Origin: VXYL01 sp965200375
GTDB lineage: Bacteria > Pseudomonadota > Gammaproteobacteria > Pseudomonadales > Azotimanducaceae
NCBI GenBank assembly: GCA_965200375.1
Contig: OZ241353.1
Span: 1,364,001-1,428,000, forward strand
Length of the DNA: 64,000 nucleotides
Direction: 5' to 3'
Shown: positions 15,901-24,189 of the stretch, piece by piece
Position numbering within the stretch: position 1 is the stretch's first letter
Layout of the letters: each line of letters starts with the position of its first letter
Made by a program: the position numbers and the translations under genes
The notes under the pieces: generated by a model
Database searches by the model: none
The model's input: only the letters and a program-made list of their open reading frames with translations
Told to the model about the DNA's origin: nothing

Positions 15901-15983
15901 ATGAGGTTCGCCGCCACGTGGTTGGTGGCGAACCAGCCGATGAGCCCGTGGACCTCGTCCCGAGACGCTGCCTGGTCGCTCAT
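12825..15983 (-). CDS. RND efflux transporter permease (HAE1/AcrB-like)
   Basis: This 1052-aa protein has the full RND architecture: a first helix (LMMFSLIIGGIVAVFLLK), a large periplasmic loop, a helix block with the proton-relay pair in GIVVDDAIIIAES (TM4), a second periplasmic loop and a final helix block (FFALTGVVVNDSLILVHYI). It should form a trimeric inner-membrane proton antiporter exporting hydrophobic compounds. The ATG at 15983 overlaps the stop of the upstream membrane-fusion gene (ATGA), so the two form one operon. A longer open frame runs upstream but is the shadow of the adaptor gene. No outer-membrane TolC gene is adjacent. Confidence 0.92.
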   Translation of the reverse strand: MSDQAASRDEVHGLIGWFATNHVAANLMMFSLIIGGIVAVFLLKKETMPEFQTAQVQIRVPYLGAAPEEVESGVILRVEEAIETIEGIHEITSRASEGMGVVTVEVEEGIELAAMIDKLKLAVDGISTFPAETERPTISEQRFDMPVVNVQLAGELDEATMKELADTVREEIAALPQVSLVQVMGSRPFEISVELSEAALRQYGLTLNGVAQTIRQWSLDMPGGAIRSAAGDIRLRATGQAYTGQEFEDIVLLTRPDGTRVRLGDVADIRDGFSEVESYSFFDGQRSFGISVMATKEENPLDISAAVRAYVERRNATLPPEAQLTVWADSSQFLEGRLDMMLKNMALGAVLVLVILGLFLHLKIAGWVILGMTVAFLGAFAVMPATDVTINMMSLFAFILVLGIVVDDAIIIAESAYAETEQYGYTLPNIVRGAQRVAVPATFGVLTTIMAFLPMLFQTGRTSAFAAAIAWVVILCLVFSLVESKLILPSHLAIMRSSHGARRGVSDWAGDKLKGFIANTYTPFLRRAIEYRWTTLATFVGIMILMAGLVSGGWVRVVFFPEMEADFVNAQVELQEGAPETLITSIVQQMDAALREVDAELMAELGLQSNAVQHVFAYIQNGAMGRFTVMLAEGEVREVSPKLIESRWREKIGHIAGTKELRFSSGQRMSSGPPIAFRLSGRNTAQLEAAADALATHLRSYDGLFEIESSANAGPEEIKLAVKPEAEALGVTLADLAGQVRQAFYGAEAQRIQRGDSEVRVMVRYPRSERRSIGNLENMWIRLPDGRELPFGAVAEYELERGYNSISRINGQRTVTVSANADLNAVEPGAIMAAVYRAFVPTLRERYRDVRFGAGASAREQSASVIEMLQGFGVALLGIYVLMAVPLKSYLQPLLIMTVIPFGLIGAVIGHMIFGIAMNAISALGFFALTGVVVNDSLILVHYINRRVAEGVAPLAAAVEAGARRFRPILLTSLTTFFGLVPIVLERSMHAQMVIPMAVSLAFGILFATTITLILIPCLYAMTARFKTKPAPEPTLVPTLGAAAIVRGSALR

Positions 15984-17173
15984 CCGGCCAGCTCGGGGGC
16001 GGGCGCGGCGGCGTTGCCGGGCGTGTTGATGCGCACCACCATGCCCGGCAGGGGCTGTTCCGGGGGCGTCACCGTGTAGCGTGCCCCCGCCTCGATGCCG
16101 CCGACGACGTAGGCGAACTCTTCGTCCTGGCGCAGGATGTCCAGATCCCGGGGCGCGATGGTGAGATCGTCCTGCACCAACCACAGGGTCCGCCCTCGTT
16201 GCAGGGAGTGGCGGGGAATCACGAACAGGTCCCCGCCGGCACGGCCGTCGATGCTGGCGGCGACGAAGGTGCCTATTCGCAACGGCTCGCCGGTGGCGTC
16301 GGCGACCGTTCGGTACGGATCGTCCACCTGCGCCACCGCGTACAGCACCCGGCTTTGGGCGTCGAACACGCCTTCCGTGCGCACGATGCGGCCCTGCCAA
16401 GCATGCGTCTTGCCGCCGACGTCGGCGGTGAGTTCCACCGGCACTGGCGCGTCGCTCTGGCGCTCCGGCAAGTCGACGTAGCGCAGTTCGTGCTGCGGCA
16501 GGGGCAGGCGCACCTCGGCGTAGTCCGTGGCCAGCGTCTCGGCGAGCGCCGTGCCCATGTTCACGAATTGCCCCACGTCCGCCCGCTTCTCCCGCACCAT
16601 GCCGTCGTACGGCGCCCGGATCACGGTGCGGTTCAGGTCCCCAGTGGCCTTGTCCAGATCCGCTTGGGCGAACTCGAGGCCAGCGACCGCCTCTTCCAGC
16701 TGGGGCTTGCGCAACGTCAGTTCGGAGGCCGGCTTGGCGGCGGCGTCCAAGCTGCGCAGCCGCTGCCAGTCCTGTCGGGCGTAGCCGGCCAAGGCGTGTT
16801 CCGTGGCCACCTTGGTCTTGGCCTTCGCCACCTCGGAGCGGGCCCGCTTCAAGGCCGCCTGGTAGTTGCGGGGATCGATCCGCACCAGCACGTCGCCGCG
16901 CTTGAAGAAGCCGCCGGCCACGAACGCCGGCGAGACCTCGACGATCTGCCCGGACACCTCGGAGACCAGCGTGGTGCGGGTGCGGGCGGTGACGGTGCCC
17001 TGCGAATGGACCACGAACGTCACCGGCTGCCGCTGCGCCACCGCCACATCCACCAGCAGCGACGGCGCCGGCACCGGCTTGCGCACCGGCTCCTGGCGAG
17101 CCGCCACCAGCCACGCCGCCGAGGCGGCGCCGGCCAGGATGACGATGGGCAGGACGATCTTCTTCCAACGCAC
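15980..17173 (-). CDS. RND efflux periplasmic adaptor (membrane fusion protein)
   Basis: This 397-aa HlyD/AcrA-family adaptor has an N-terminal membrane anchor (IVLPIVILAGAASAAWLVA), a split lipoyl/biotinyl-like domain (SEVSGQIVEVSPAFVAGGFFKRGDVLVRID and TVIRAPYDGMV), an alpha-helical hairpin between them and a beta-barrel region. It bridges the inner-membrane RND pump to an outer-membrane channel. The stop codon overlaps the start of the pump gene by 4 nt. It is divergently transcribed from the SPOR/barrel protein. The shared upstream gap 17174-17449 has no other gene and no confident promoter. Confidence 0.9.
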   Translation of the reverse strand: MRWKKIVLPIVILAGAASAAWLVAARQEPVRKPVPAPSLLVDVAVAQRQPVTFVVHSQGTVTARTRTTLVSEVSGQIVEVSPAFVAGGFFKRGDVLVRIDPRNYQAALKRARSEVAKAKTKVATEHALAGYARQDWQRLRSLDAAAKPASELTLRKPQLEEAVAGLEFAQADLDKATGDLNRTVIRAPYDGMVREKRADVGQFVNMGTALAETLATDYAEVRLPLPQHELRYVDLPERQSDAPVPVELTADVGGKTHAWQGRIVRTEGVFDAQSRVLYAVAQVDDPYRTVADATGEPLRIGTFVAASIDGRAGGDLFVIPRHSLQRGRTLWLVQDDLTIAPRDLDILRQDEEFAYVVGGIEAGARYTVTPPEQPLPGMVVRINTPGNAAAPAPELAG

Positions 17174-17449
17174 CGGATGTTCCTCTGGCGCTGCGGATAA
17201 GCGCCTAGGCGGCCCGACAAGAGACGCGCCATCGGCACGTTCAAGAAAGGCTAGGGGCGTAGCATCTTAGCGCCACGGGCGAGGAAAGCAACGCTCTGTA
17301 CGGCGCAAACGGCGCAACGGCGCAAGCGCTGCCAAGACGCCCGGAAAACGCGCCCAAGCCAAGACGCCTTCCGGCAGTCAAGCGGAACGGGGCTGGAGGT
17401 GGTAGGCTCCGCCTCAGTCAGGGAGCGTCATGGAACGACGGAGACGCCT

Positions 17450-19243
17450 ATGAACACGCACTGTTTCGCTCGCGTGGCGGCACTTGCCGCCCTTCTCCAG
17501 GCTGGCATGCTGGCGGCGCCAGCCACTGCCGCAAGCAGCTACTGGGTATCCATCGGCGCCTTCCGGGCACCGGAGTCGGCAGCGGCGCTGGCCACGGACG
17601 CCGCCGCCGCCTTGGCGATACCGTTCTCCGCCCGCGCCGTGGACGTGCCGGGCCAAGGGCTGCTGCACCGGGTGCTGGCCGGCCCCTACGCCACGCGCCA
17701 CGAGGCATTGGGCCGGGCCGCGCAGATACGCACCGGGGGGTTCAAGGACGCCTGGGTGGTGGCCATCGACGGCGCGGCCCCGCCGCTCTACGCCGGTCCA
17801 GCGGCGACGCCCCCGCCCATCGCGGCGGAATCGGACCTGCCGCCCGCAGACGTGCTGCTCGAGAGCCTGCCGGCCACGCCGCCAACGCCGGCGCCAGCGA
17901 CTGCGGCAGCCACCGACGCGCCGGCGCCGGTGGGCGAGGCGCCTTCCGGCTACCAGCTGAACAAGATGCGACGCCTGGGGGCCAGGTCCAGGGAACGGAC
18001 GTCCGGACACTGGGCCAGCGACTTCGACACCCGCGTGAAATGGTTCACCACGGCGCAGTATCTGCCGGTTGGCGACGCGCTGCGGCTCCGCACCGGCGAC
18101 TCCAAGCCGGTGGGCCACCAGGCGGACCTGCGCCTCATGTGGCGGCCGACCTTCGGCAACTGGCGGTTCCTGATCGACCACGCCACCACTTGGCGGGATG
18201 AGATCGGCGGCAGCTCTCCAGGGTTCACCTTCGATCAGACGCCGATTGCGGACGACCGCCGGCTGTGGGACCTCACCTGGGCGCCGGGCAAGGACGAAGA
18301 AGCGGACCTCGTCCACCGCTTCGACCGCCTGGCGCTGGAGTACCGCACTCCCACCCGGGCCGTCACCCTTGGCCGCCAAGCGGTGAGCTGGGGCGGCGGG
18401 CTGGTGTTCCAGCCGCTGGACCTGTTCAACCCCTTCGCGCCAACCACGGTGGACCAGGACTACAAGGTGGGCGACGACATGCTGCGCTTCGAGCAGCTCT
18501 TTCCCGGCGGCAGCGAGCTGCAGCTGCTGGCGGTGGGCCGCACCGGGCCGGATCCCGACTGCGATCCCCCCGAGGACGTGGTTTGCGAATACAAGCGCGA
18601 CCTGGAATACGCCAGCCTCGCCGCCAAGTACCGCATGGTGTTCAGCAGAGCCGAGGTGGAGCTGATGGCCGCGCACCACTACGACAGCCAGGTGGTGGGC
18701 CTGGGCCTGCGCCTGCCCATCGGCGGCATGATGCTGCGCAGCGACGTCACCTTTACCGCGGACGGCGACAGCGAGTACTTCTCCGGCGTACTGAATGCGG
18801 ACTACAGCTTCGGCGTCGGCGGCACCGTGGTCCACCTGTTCGGCGAGTACTACCACAGCGGCTTCGGCGTCAACCGGCTGCCGTCGGACTTCCGGTTCCT
18901 GCCGGATGCGCTGAAGGAGCGCCTGAACCGAGGCGAGCTGTTCAACTTGATGCGCAACTACGCCGCGGTGGGCACCTCCCTGCGCTGGAACCATGCCTTC
19001 AGCCAGAGCCTCTCGGTGATCGGCAACCTGCACGACGGTTCGATGGCGGCCCAAGCGTCGCTGACCTACGACCCGACCGACGAGACCCGCCTGCATCTGG
19101 GCTTCACGAAGCCCATCGGCGGCCGCGGCGACGAGTTCGGCGCCATCACCGTCGACCGCATCCTCGGTACCGCTGGGGATGGCGAGCCCTTGACGATTGG
19201 CGGCGGCGAACAGGCGTACCTGCGCTTCGTGTACTTCTTCTAG
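17450..19243 (+). CDS. SPOR-domain outer-membrane beta-barrel protein
   Basis: This 597-aa precursor starts MNTHCFARVAALAALLQAG with a cleavable signal peptide ending around ATAAS. Residues about 30-105 look like a SPOR domain (SYWVSIGAFRAPESAAALA, then VLAGPYATRHEA), which usually binds denuded peptidoglycan. A Pro/Ala-rich linker (about 115-170) follows, then a long alternating aromatic/polar region typical of a beta barrel, ending in a terminal Phe (RFVYFF) as barrel-assembly substrates do. The start has GGAGAC upstream. It is transcribed away from the RND pump next door. The barrel may be a porin or a structural anchor; no closer assignment is possible. Confidence 0.7.
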   Translation: MNTHCFARVAALAALLQAGMLAAPATAASSYWVSIGAFRAPESAAALATDAAAALAIPFSARAVDVPGQGLLHRVLAGPYATRHEALGRAAQIRTGGFKDAWVVAIDGAAPPLYAGPAATPPPIAAESDLPPADVLLESLPATPPTPAPATAAATDAPAPVGEAPSGYQLNKMRRLGARSRERTSGHWASDFDTRVKWFTTAQYLPVGDALRLRTGDSKPVGHQADLRLMWRPTFGNWRFLIDHATTWRDEIGGSSPGFTFDQTPIADDRRLWDLTWAPGKDEEADLVHRFDRLALEYRTPTRAVTLGRQAVSWGGGLVFQPLDLFNPFAPTTVDQDYKVGDDMLRFEQLFPGGSELQLLAVGRTGPDPDCDPPEDVVCEYKRDLEYASLAAKYRMVFSRAEVELMAAHHYDSQVVGLGLRLPIGGMMLRSDVTFTADGDSEYFSGVLNADYSFGVGGTVVHLFGEYYHSGFGVNRLPSDFRFLPDALKERLNRGELFNLMRNYAAVGTSLRWNHAFSQSLSVIGNLHDGSMAAQASLTYDPTDETRLHLGFTKPIGGRGDEFGAITVDRILGTAGDGEPLTIGGGEQAYLRFVYFF

Positions 19244-19257
19244 GGAGCGGCGGGCTG

Positions 19258-20295
19258 GTGGCCGACGCCAAGGAGCCGTCGCCGGCCGCGCCGCTGGACG
19301 TCCGCCGGGGCCTCACCAAGGCGGCGGACGTCGCCCACCCTCTGCGCTGGGGCATCCTGGGCGCGGGGTCCATCTCGGCGCAGTGGGTCGGCTGCCTGCG
19401 CCACTGCAAGGGCGCCGCGGTGACCGCGGTGGCGGCCCGCAGCCTGGACCGCGCCCGGGCCTTCGCCGACCGCTTCGACATCCCGAACGCCCACAGCGGC
19501 TACGCCGACATGGTGGCGGCGCCGGACGTGGACATCGTGTACGTGGGCACCGTCACCCGCCTGCACAAGGCCCACAGCATGCTGGCCATCGAGGCCGGCA
19601 AGCATGTGCTGTGCGAGAAGCCGCTGGCGGAGAACGCCGCCGATGCCGAGGCGATGTACGCCGCCGCCAGGGCCCGGGGCGTGATGCTGCAGGACGCGAT
19701 GTGGACCCGCTTCTTCCCCGCCGTGGAACACGCCCGGGCGGCCATCGAAGGCGGCGCCATCGGCGAGCCGATGCTGGTGCAGTCCGACTTCTTCGACCCC
19801 GTCTACACCATCCAGGCGGCCCCGTTGGCGTTCGGCGCCACGGCGGAGCCCACCGCCGTCGCCGCCCTCGGACGTCGCGCCGGCGGCGCCGTCGTGGAGT
19901 ACGGCGCCGGAAAGTGCGCGGTGTTCACGTTTCCGCCCTTCAACAGCGAGCTCGCCGAGGTGACGGAGATCGTCGGCAGCGAGGGCCGCATCACCCTGGA
20001 ACAGCCGGGCCACTGCCCGACGGCGATCACGATTCGGGTGCCGCCGGCCGGCGGCGTGCCGTCCCGCTACCGCACCCGCAACGCGCCGGCGCCGGCGCAG
20101 CGCTTCGAGTACCCGCTGCCGAGCGCCGTGGGCCTGCCGGTGGCGTTCCCGAACCAGCACGGCTTCCTGTACCAGGCCGAGGCCGTACACAGATGCCTGG
20201 CCGCCGGGCTGCGCGCCTGTCCGCAGTACGACGAGGCCGAATCCATGCACGCCATGCGCCTGCTGACGCGCATCAACGAGGCCCGATTTGCCTGA
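19258..20295 (+). CDS. Gfo/Idh/MocA family NAD(P)-dependent oxidoreductase
   Basis: This 345-aa protein has an N-terminal Rossmann motif GILGAGSISAQW (about residues 40-51), the family motif CEKPLAENA containing the catalytic-site Lys (EKP) and a C-terminal alpha/beta domain. Family members oxidise or reduce sugars, inositols or related alcohols using NAD(P). The GTG at 19258 is chosen as the first start after the preceding stop, with GGGAGCGG just upstream. It follows the barrel gene by 14 bp and may be co-transcribed. The substrate is unknown. Confidence 0.85.
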   Translation: MADAKEPSPAAPLDVRRGLTKAADVAHPLRWGILGAGSISAQWVGCLRHCKGAAVTAVAARSLDRARAFADRFDIPNAHSGYADMVAAPDVDIVYVGTVTRLHKAHSMLAIEAGKHVLCEKPLAENAADAEAMYAAARARGVMLQDAMWTRFFPAVEHARAAIEGGAIGEPMLVQSDFFDPVYTIQAAPLAFGATAEPTAVAALGRRAGGAVVEYGAGKCAVFTFPPFNSELAEVTEIVGSEGRITLEQPGHCPTAITIRVPPAGGVPSRYRTRNAPAPAQRFEYPLPSAVGLPVAFPNQHGFLYQAEAVHRCLAAGLRACPQYDEAESMHAMRLLTRINEARFA

Positions 20296-20318
20296 CCGGC
20301 GATGTCGCGTACAGCGTC

Positions 20319-20347
20319 TTGACGCGGCGAAGCGCGGCGTTCATGTT
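20319..20347 (+). promoter_or_regulatory. Possible sigma-70 promoter upstream of the 20490 gene
   Basis: TTGACG, 17 bp, then CATGTT, in the 194-bp gap before the small membrane protein gene. The -10 is weak and the call is tentative. Confidence 0.3.
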
Positions 20348-20489
20348 ACGGTTCCGTAGCCGCAGGGGCCCTTCAGAGGGTGCCGGCGAGGCTGTCGAGG
20401 GGCGGAGTTGCTGCCGTGTTGATCGACATTGGAGAATCGCAGACCATCGGCGCAACGCAAGGTACGCGGCGAGCGGCTTTGGAGCGGCC

Positions 20490-20897
20490 ATGCAGTATGT
20501 GAACGCGGTGACGGCTTGCGTGCTGCTGGCGCTGGCGCTGGTGGTGCGTGGCGAACCGTTGCAGGCGGCGACGTTCGGCGTCGGCGCCCTGCTGGCGGCC
20601 ATCGCCTTCAAGCGCTGGCTGCGGCTGTGGGTGGTGCGGGTGCTGGCTTTCGCGGCCGCCGGCGCGATGTTCCTCTACTTCGGCCAGTTCATGTCGCTGG
20701 TGCCTACGCTGCAGCCGGACTGGTACTGGCAGCCCAGGGAAGCCATCGACGCCGTGGGGCTGCTGTTTGCTGGCTTCGCCATGATTCCGGTGCTCTCCGA
20801 ATACAGCTGCCGCATGAAGGCCAGCGAGCAGTGCGAACGCGGCCGTCGGCAGTTCGAAGAACGCAAGCCGCTCCTGGCGCCGTTGCGCCGCGCCTAG
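20490..20897 (+). CDS. Small integral membrane protein of unknown function
   Basis: This 135-aa protein has about four hydrophobic segments (AVTACVLLALALVV, TFGVGALLAAIAF, VLAFAAAGAMFLYF, AVGLLFAGFAMIPVL) and a charged Cys-containing C-terminal tail (YSCRMKASEQCERGRRQFEE). ATG 20490 has GGAGCGG upstream. No family is recognised. Confidence 0.65.
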   Translation: MQYVNAVTACVLLALALVVRGEPLQAATFGVGALLAAIAFKRWLRLWVVRVLAFAAAGAMFLYFGQFMSLVPTLQPDWYWQPREAIDAVGLLFAGFAMIPVLSEYSCRMKASEQCERGRRQFEERKPLLAPLRRA

Positions 20898-20956
20898 CGT
20901 CCGCTACATATCGAGCTCGCCGCCAGCTCCGAGAGGCGGCCAATCGTCGGATCAAC

Positions 20957-22774
20957 ATGCGTTGGACCGGGCGCTGGTCGCGCTGCGGTACGCCCTCACA
21001 CGGTGTATTGGATGACTTGATGACGCGAGACGCCAAGTCCGCAGCCGTATGCTGCGCCGCCGCTGCACTGTTCGGTCTATTCGCCACAGCCTTGTTCTTT
21101 GCCCTGCACCATGCGGGGAACCAGATCCCCTACGACTTGGCGCAGCAGAGGTTCAAGGCGGAATTCGCGGCGGATCATCCAGACGAGGGCCACGCAGCAG
21201 GCTACAAGAGCCAGTTCGAATACTGCGAACTGTCCGCATCCGTGATGGCGGGTGCGACTCCTCCGGAAAAGGGCGTGAGCGCCCTTGAGGAGGCGGTGAT
21301 ACTGAGAATCTTGAGTGCCGAGAGGCGCGGCGCGGACTTGGATTTCTGCGCCGCCCTTGAAGCAGCGTCGAACGGTGTCGAAGTTGGCACAGCGCTGAGG
21401 GCAAAGACGAGGTACTGGTATGGCGGCAAAGCGATCTACGCCATTGCCTTGCGCTACCTCTCGGTACAGCAGATCCGCGAACTGACGCTCGTCTCCACCC
21501 GCATTGCGTACCTGCTGTTGGCAGCGTCGTTGGTGTTCTTTCTGCCGAGAGCGCTGCTGGTCGCCCTTCCCTTGATTCTGTTCGATGCCTTTTCCGGCGT
21601 CGAGTACTGGGCGGACGTCGCCAACGGCCTGCCCTATCTGTGGACGGTTCTGTTGGCGACAATCATGGTCTGGCTGGCGCGTGGGCGGAGCTCGTCCGTG
21701 GCGGCGCCGGCCTTCTGTTTTGCAGCCGGGACGGTGTCGTCCTTTCTGTGGCTCGGCGATAGCCACGGGTCCTTGGCCGTCACCTGGATCGGACTCCTGG
21801 CATGGTTCGGGAGCGACTCCCGGAGCGCACTTCAGAAGACCAGGAGCGCACTGCTGTGCATCTCGCTCTATGTGCTCGGTTTCCTTTGGTGCTACGGGCT
21901 GGCGCTAGCCGTCAAGTCCGTTTGGCACGACGAAGCGTATCGGGTGCTCCTCGCGACCGTCGCCAGCACTATCCAAGATTCCAGGACGGACCTTGAAGCG
22001 GGCCTGCTCGCCCACTTGGACACCCTGCTCCGATCCTTCTACATCATGGCTTGGCCAAGGCATTTGCCAGCCGGGGCGCTCCTGTCCGCAGTCTCCGCAT
22101 CGGCTCTGGGCCTTGCCGTGGCGTTTGCGGTCTTCGCGCGCCGCCGACGGCCGGAACTCATCCGGGGCATTCTTGCGGTCCTCGCGCTGGCGGCGATCAG
22201 CGTTCCGCAGCTTCTGATGACGGACGACATCCTCTTCAGAACGGCGCGCTTCATGTTCGTACCCCACGCGCTGTGCTGGTCCGTGTTCCTGCTGGCCGTT
22301 TCGAACCTGAACTGGAAGCTGTCGTCTGCCTTGGTCGGTGCGCTCTTGGCCATCGCCCTGCCGCTCGCCTGGTGGTTCTCGGACGCAAGGCTGATCGACA
22401 GGCTGGCCGACCGTGCCGGAGAGGCCAGCCCAGTCCTCAGCTCCGAATTCGAGGTGTACCGGGAGGGAAACAGGCTCGTCTACGTGAAGGATCCCTGCGA
22501 CGAGGAGGATGTTGCCCCGTGGTTCTTCATGCACGTCTACCCTGTCGACAAGGCGGACTTGCCGGACTGGCGTCGACAGTACGGGTTCGACAACCTCGAC
22601 TTCCGCTTCGAGAGATACGAGCGCGGCGGCTACCCGCTACGAGGCGGCGGGAGGTGCGCGGCGGTGCGCGTCCTGCCGGACTACGGAATCGCCCGCATCG
22701 CAACCGGCGCGCATGTGCCCGGCATGCCGCCTGTCTGGCGCGGGTCGCTGAGCTTCGAGGCAGCCCCGCCATGA
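20957..22774 (+). CDS. Polytopic membrane protein of unknown function
   Basis: A protein of about 605 aa, or 584 aa if translation starts at ATG 21020 (MTRDAKSAA). It has one N-terminal helix, an extracytoplasmic loop of ~110 residues, then about eight further helices and a soluble C-terminal domain of ~110 residues with aromatic/acidic content (DEEDVAPWFFMHVYPVDKAD). The layout resembles uncharacterised glucosyl/GT-C-like membrane proteins, but no motif is decisive. It is less GC-rich than its neighbours. It is convergent with the luciferase-like gene, with 41 bp between the stops. Confidence 0.65.
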   Translation: MRWTGRWSRCGTPSHGVLDDLMTRDAKSAAVCCAAAALFGLFATALFFALHHAGNQIPYDLAQQRFKAEFAADHPDEGHAAGYKSQFEYCELSASVMAGATPPEKGVSALEEAVILRILSAERRGADLDFCAALEAASNGVEVGTALRAKTRYWYGGKAIYAIALRYLSVQQIRELTLVSTRIAYLLLAASLVFFLPRALLVALPLILFDAFSGVEYWADVANGLPYLWTVLLATIMVWLARGRSSSVAAPAFCFAAGTVSSFLWLGDSHGSLAVTWIGLLAWFGSDSRSALQKTRSALLCISLYVLGFLWCYGLALAVKSVWHDEAYRVLLATVASTIQDSRTDLEAGLLAHLDTLLRSFYIMAWPRHLPAGALLSAVSASALGLAVAFAVFARRRRPELIRGILAVLALAAISVPQLLMTDDILFRTARFMFVPHALCWSVFLLAVSNLNWKLSSALVGALLAIALPLAWWFSDARLIDRLADRAGEASPVLSSEFEVYREGNRLVYVKDPCDEEDVAPWFFMHVYPVDKADLPDWRRQYGFDNLDFRFERYERGGYPLRGGGRCAAVRVLPDYGIARIATGAHVPGMPPVWRGSLSFEAAPP

Positions 22775-22815
22775 CGGCCCGGCGGGCCGCCTCCTCCTGC
22801 CCCCGTTCACGCCAT

Positions 22816-23814
22816 CTACGGCCGCGCTGTCTCCCGCCGCGCTGTCTCCCGCCGCAGCGCTGGGAGCACGAGTTCCAGATACGCATCGAGCGCCTCGGCG
22901 TCCCAGGGCGCCCGCAGGGCGATGTTCACGCCATCGGCGCCGCCAGCCACGTAGGCCAGCACCGTTTCCGTCGCCGCTTGGGGCGTGCAGAGCAGAGCCC
23001 CGGCGGCGATGCGCTCGGCGCCGCCGCCCCAGTCCTTGGCGAGCCGCGCCCGCTCGCGTTCGACGCCGGCGGCGTCCGTGGCCATGTGGAAGGCGATGTT
23101 GGCGCTCCGGCGAATGGCTGCCGGGTCCCGACCGTCCGCCTCGCACCAGCGGTCCAGCACGCCGTTCAGGCGCTTGAACTCCGTGGCGCTGGTGTACGCC
23201 GCGTTCCAGCCGTCGGCGCGTCGCGCGGCGATCTCCAAGGTGCGCTTCTCGCCCCGGCCGCCGATCCAGATCGGCAGCCGCGCCTGCAGCGGCTTCGGCC
23301 AGCAGGTGGCGTCGTCCACCTGGTAGTGGCGGCCGGAAAAGGTGGTGCGTTCGTCCTCCAGCAGGCGGCGCACCACGTCGGCGGCTTCGTCCAGCATGTC
23401 GAGGCGAGTGCCGATGTCCGGGAACGGGTAGCCGTAGGCGGCGGCTTCGTGCAGATGCCAGCCGGCACCGAGCCCCAGCTCGAACCGGCCGCCGCTCAAG
23501 TGGTCCAGCGTCGTGGCGGCCTTGGCGAGGACCGCGGGATTGCGGTAGCCGACGTAGAACACCAGGCAGCCGATGCGGGCCCGGCTGGTCTCGGCGGCCA
23601 AGGCGCCGAGGGTGGCGAGCGCCTCGAAGTGGGGCTGCGTGCCGCCCTGGTAGGGCGCCTCGTAGAAATGGTCCCACACAGAGATCCAGTCCACGCCGGC
23701 CGCGTCCAGGCGTCGCCACAGCGCCCGCAGGTCCGCCATCGGCAGGTTCTGCTGGCCGATGTGGACGCCAAAGGAGACGCCGGCGGCGAGGGGCGGCGCG
23801 GGTTGCTGTTCCAT
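22816..23814 (-). CDS. Luciferase-like F420-dependent oxidoreductase (LLM class)
   Basis: This 332-aa TIM-barrel protein is of the bacterial luciferase-like superfamily. Typical blocks are WDHFYEAPYQGG, GCLVFYVGYRNPAVLAKAATTLDHLSGGRFELGLGAGW and PIWIGGRGEKRTLEIAARRADGWN. The LAKAATTLDxLSGGR block is characteristic of F420-dependent LLM proteins in actinobacteria and some proteobacteria. ATG 23814 has a strong Shine-Dalgarno (GGAGG) four bases upstream and excludes a longer upstream open frame. The substrate and the cofactor (F420 versus FMN) are not determinable here. Confidence 0.85.
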   Translation of the reverse strand: MEQQPAPPLAAGVSFGVHIGQQNLPMADLRALWRRLDAAGVDWISVWDHFYEAPYQGGTQPHFEALATLGALAAETSRARIGCLVFYVGYRNPAVLAKAATTLDHLSGGRFELGLGAGWHLHEAAAYGYPFPDIGTRLDMLDEAADVVRRLLEDERTTFSGRHYQVDDATCWPKPLQARLPIWIGGRGEKRTLEIAARRADGWNAAYTSATEFKRLNGVLDRWCEADGRDPAAIRRSANIAFHMATDAAGVERERARLAKDWGGGAERIAAGALLCTPQAATETVLAYVAGGADGVNIALRAPWDAEALDAYLELVLPALRRETARRETARP

Positions 23815-24189
23815 GTGGCCTCCGGCAACGGGCGGTACGATACCAGCCTTCGTCCGGTGCTCGATGCGGCACCGCCGAACCACGCGGCATCTTTTTCTCG
23901 GCAGGCCCGGGGGCAGGGAACTTCCGCCCGTGGGCATAGTCCTAGAGAGCAACAGGACATGTCCTACAAGGAGCAGAGAGTTCTGCCGTAGCAAGGCATC
24001 CCGACCGGCCCTAGAGTGGCCGAAAAAGTGAAGGCGGCCCTTGGCCAAGGGTTGGCTACCGCCAAGCGGACGGCCTCACGCAGCTACCCAGTAACGCCCC
24101 GGCGATTTCGCATCCCTCCCTCCCCCATCCCCAAGTCGCCGGGGCTCTTTTTTCCTCTCTCCGCCCGCGTCCGCCCGCGTCAGGCGTTC
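23815..24189. other. 375-bp intergenic region with an unassigned plus-strand terminator
   Basis: No convincing protein gene is seen. The left part is the promoter side of the luciferase-like gene. The right part holds a rho-independent terminator on the plus strand, although no plus-strand gene immediately precedes it. Confidence 0.5.
24097..24153 (+). terminator. Rho-independent terminator
   Basis: CCCCGGCGA (24097-24105) pairs perfectly with TCGCCGGGG (24136-24144), followed by CTCTTTTTT (24145-24153). The T-tract makes it active for rightward transcription. The stem alone could also slow leftward transcripts leaving the RND gene that ends at 24190. The loop is long (30 bases). Confidence 0.6.

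Noticed and set aside
12825..17168. A 1447-codon frame suggesting an adaptor-RND fusion
   Set aside because: The N-terminal third is a shadow of the adaptor gene in another frame. A good ATG at 15983 with a 4-nt overlap gives the normal two-gene arrangement. The same applies to 24190-28503.
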